Part shown: one piece after another, positions 22,429 to 24,049 of the stretch | Numbering within the stretch: position 1 is the stretch's first letter | Layout of the letters: each line of letters starts with the position of its first letter | Assembly (NCBI GenBank): GCA_034435435.1 | Contig: DAOTXN010000123.1 | Location: 1 to 24,049, forward strand | DNA from: DAOTXN01 sp034435435 | GTDB taxonomy: Bacteria > Chloroflexota > Anaerolineae > S140-20 | Direction of reading: 5' to 3' | DNA: 24,049 nt | Notes under the pieces: generated by a model | Seen by the model: only the letters and a program-made list of their open reading frames with translations | What the model was told of the DNA's origin: nothing | The model's database searches: none | Position numbers and translations under genes: made by a program

Positions 22429-23877
22429 ATGCGCAAGAAAGGCCTGAGTCTAAAAGGCGTCTTTCCAGCTTTGGTGACGCCTTTTGTGCGCAAGACGGAA
22501 GAGCTGGACGAGGCGGCGCTGCGCCAGCTCATCCGGCGCTGCCTGCCCCACGTGGACGGCGTCGTCGTCAGCGGCACCACGGGCGAATTTCCCTACCTGA
22601 CGCGCGAGGAACAAAAGCGCATGGTCGAAATCGCCCGCGACGAGGTGGGTGAACAACTGGTCATCGCGGGCTGCGGCGCGTCGGGCACCAAATTGGCGCT
22701 GGCCCTGGCCGCCGACGCCAAACAAGCCGGCGCCGACGCCATTCTGGTCGTGACGCCTTTTTTCCTGCACCCATCGGACAAGGGCGTGTATCAACACTTT
22801 TACGACATCGCCACGACGGTAGACATTCCTCTCATCCTGTACAACATTCCCCAGGTGATGGATGCCTACCTGCCGCGCACGGTGGTCGAAGACCTGGCCG
22901 ACCTGCCCAACGTGATCGGCCTGAAAGACTCGTCGGGCAACCTGACCTACACGATGGAAGTGCTCGAATACGCCGGCGACCGCATTGATTTACTCATCGG
23001 CCACGATGAGGTGGTCGTGTCGGCGCTGGCGGGCGGCGTGACCGGGATGATCTTGGCCAGCGCCCAGGTCTACCCCGAAGTGTGGCAAAACGTGCTGCGC
23101 CTGGTGGACGAGGGCCGGGTGGCCGAGGCGCGGGCCGAGCAGCGGCGCGTTCAAAAACTGTCGCGCATCTTTTGTCGGTATGGCGGCGGCGTGGCGGTCA
23201 AGGCGGCGCTGAACATGATGGGCGTGGAGGCCGGCGTGCCGCGCAGTCCGCTCAAGTCGGTGGGCGGCGCGCTCAGCCACGAAACCCGCGCCGAAATCCA
23301 GTTGGAACTGGAGCGCATCGGCAAGATTGACGCGCCCGACACGCCCTTTGACTATCCCGGCGAGCGGGACGCAAGCAGCCCCAACGGGCCGCTGGCGGAG
23401 CGCTTTGGCGACCTGGAAATCACCCCGGCCAGCATCGCCGCGCACAAGCTGCGCATCGGCAGCGGCGCGGCGGGCGAGGGATTGAACAAGGTGCAGATCG
23501 ACCTGATTGCCGGGCGCAAAGACACTCCTCTGGGCGACGCCTACGCTTTACAGTTGACTTATCCGCTGCACGGGCGCGAGGCGCTCACCACTATTCTGGA
23601 GCCGGGGTTGACCGTGCGCCCCAGCACGCTCCTGCTGCCCGCGCTGGAGCAAAAGAACCTGCGCCAGGCCAACATGATCTACGGCCCCACCCAGTCGGCG
23701 CTGGCGCGGGCCATCGTGGACGGGCTGGAAAGTGGGCGCATCCCTGCCAGCACTCAAGAGGACGAGGTAATGATTGCGCTGGCGACAGTGCACCCCAAAG
23801 CTCTGGACCGCCACGCGCTGTACGAAAGCGTGCTCGACGCGGCGACGCAGGCCATCGCCCAGGCATTTGCAGGATAA
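22429..23877 (+). CDS. DapA-family class I lyase/aldolase fused to a Fae-like (formaldehyde-activating enzyme) domain
   Basis: The product is 482 residues. Residues 8 to about 300 are a dihydrodipicolinate synthase-family TIM barrel: GTTGE (49-53), YNIP (138-141) and the Schiff-base lysine K166 in GLKDSSG. The arginine that follows YNxP in true DapA is absent, so another 2-oxo-acid lyase/aldolase reaction is more likely. Residues about 325-480 match formaldehyde-activating enzyme: GEGLNKVQIDLIAG, ILEPGLTVRPSTLLLP, IYGPTQSALARAIVDGLESG and TVHPKALDRHALYE. Fae condenses formaldehyde with tetrahydromethanopterin; its catalytic histidine (xHIDLI) is replaced here by Q356. ATG 22429 follows AAGGAGGG at 6 bases; an in-frame extension upstream runs into the MITE and is rejected. 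An aldehyde released by the lyase could pass to the Fae domain; this is inference. Confidence 0.87.
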   Translation: MRKKGLSLKGVFPALVTPFVRKTEELDEAALRQLIRRCLPHVDGVVVSGTTGEFPYLTREEQKRMVEIARDEVGEQLVIAGCGASGTKLALALAADAKQAGADAILVVTPFFLHPSDKGVYQHFYDIATTVDIPLILYNIPQVMDAYLPRTVVEDLADLPNVIGLKDSSGNLTYTMEVLEYAGDRIDLLIGHDEVVVSALAGGVTGMILASAQVYPEVWQNVLRLVDEGRVAEARAEQRRVQKLSRIFCRYGGGVAVKAALNMMGVEAGVPRSPLKSVGGALSHETRAEIQLELERIGKIDAPDTPFDYPGERDASSPNGPLAERFGDLEITPASIAAHKLRIGSGAAGEGLNKVQIDLIAGRKDTPLGDAYALQLTYPLHGREALTTILEPGLTVRPSTLLLPALEQKNLRQANMIYGPTQSALARAIVDGLESGRIPASTQEDEVMIALATVHPKALDRHALYESVLDAATQAIAQAFAG

Positions 23878-23890
23878 AAACCACGGATGA

Positions 23891-23919
23891 CACGGATTTC
23901 ACAGAGTGAATTATCCGTG
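23891..23919. repeat. Stem-loop after the aldolase-Fae gene
   Basis: CACGGAT and ATCCGTG (outer 7 bp), then TTCAC and GTGAA (inner 5 bp) with a 2-base bulge and a 3-base loop form a strong hairpin 14 bases after the stop. No T-run follows, so it may be a factor-dependent terminator or part of a dispersed palindromic repeat that joins the right terminal repeat. Confidence 0.65.
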
Positions 23920-24048
23920 CTGAAATTACGGCATAGTGTATTTCGATAAAGCCAGACTGCCGCACTGTAATTTGCCGGTTTCTGCATCTTTGCCGACTAG
24001 CTTATATCTCGCAAGTAGTATGATTTGCGAAAGCCGGTCAGAATTGTC
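23920..24048. repeat. Right arm of 129-bp terminal inverted repeat
   Basis: This is the exact reverse complement of bases 1-129, with one extra base (24049) outside. No gene is visible in it. See the left arm for interpretation. Confidence 0.9.
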
Positions 24049-24049
24049 T

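Noticed and set aside
1..24049. Circular plasmid or phage genome
   Set aside because: The ends match in inverted, not direct, orientation, and no replication or phage structural genes are present.

Overview
The window looks like a GC-rich chromosomal segment (a contig) from an anaerobic bacterium that reduces methylene-tetrahydrofolate by flavin-based electron bifurcation. The tetrahydrofolate genes, bacterial-type histidine kinases and Shine-Dalgarno sites argue for a bacterium. Gene style and 7-bp repeat arrays suggest something like Chloroflexota/Anaerolineae, but that placement is a low-confidence guess. All convincing genes are on the + strand. No tRNA, rRNA or CRISPR array was seen.

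Region 1 (about 190-17411) reads as one long operon. After a probable promoter come a giant HdrA-type flavoprotein with a GltD-like NAD(P)H module inserted, an MvhD, a double-receiver protein, a second giant HdrA and MvhD, MetV, MetF, two histidine kinases, a single receiver protein and an HdrC-HdrB fusion. A rho-independent terminator closes it. The gene set matches the Moorella-type MetFV-HdrABC-MvhD complex. No hydrogenase is present, so the inserted GltD module probably supplies electrons from NAD(P)H. Both mvhD genes carry an in-frame TGA exactly where the family has a cluster cysteine, and the same hairpin follows at the same distance. They are best read as two selenocysteine proteins.

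Region 2 (about 17434-20478) starts with a RelE-type toxin and an Xre-type antitoxin behind their own promoter. A stand-alone MetV C-terminal cysteine-domain protein, a GNAT acetyltransferase with a YoaP-like tail, and a second MetF follow. A 117-bp MITE-like element lies between the acetyltransferase and metF.

Region 3 (about 20470-23877) holds a BrnT/CopG-type toxin-antitoxin pair with its own promoter, an orphan HigA-like antitoxin, a CBS-CBS-ACT protein, a second, inverted copy of the 117-bp element, and a striking fusion. The fusion joins a DapA-family lyase/aldolase to a formaldehyde-activating-enzyme (Fae) domain that lacks the usual catalytic histidine.

Two kinds of repeat structure run through the window. 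Arrays of 7-bp units, often arranged as inverted blocks, follow stop codons inside operon 1 and also sit in frame inside both hdrA genes. The window itself is bounded by 129-bp perfect inverted repeats, which may be a real dispersed repeat or an assembly-graph effect.
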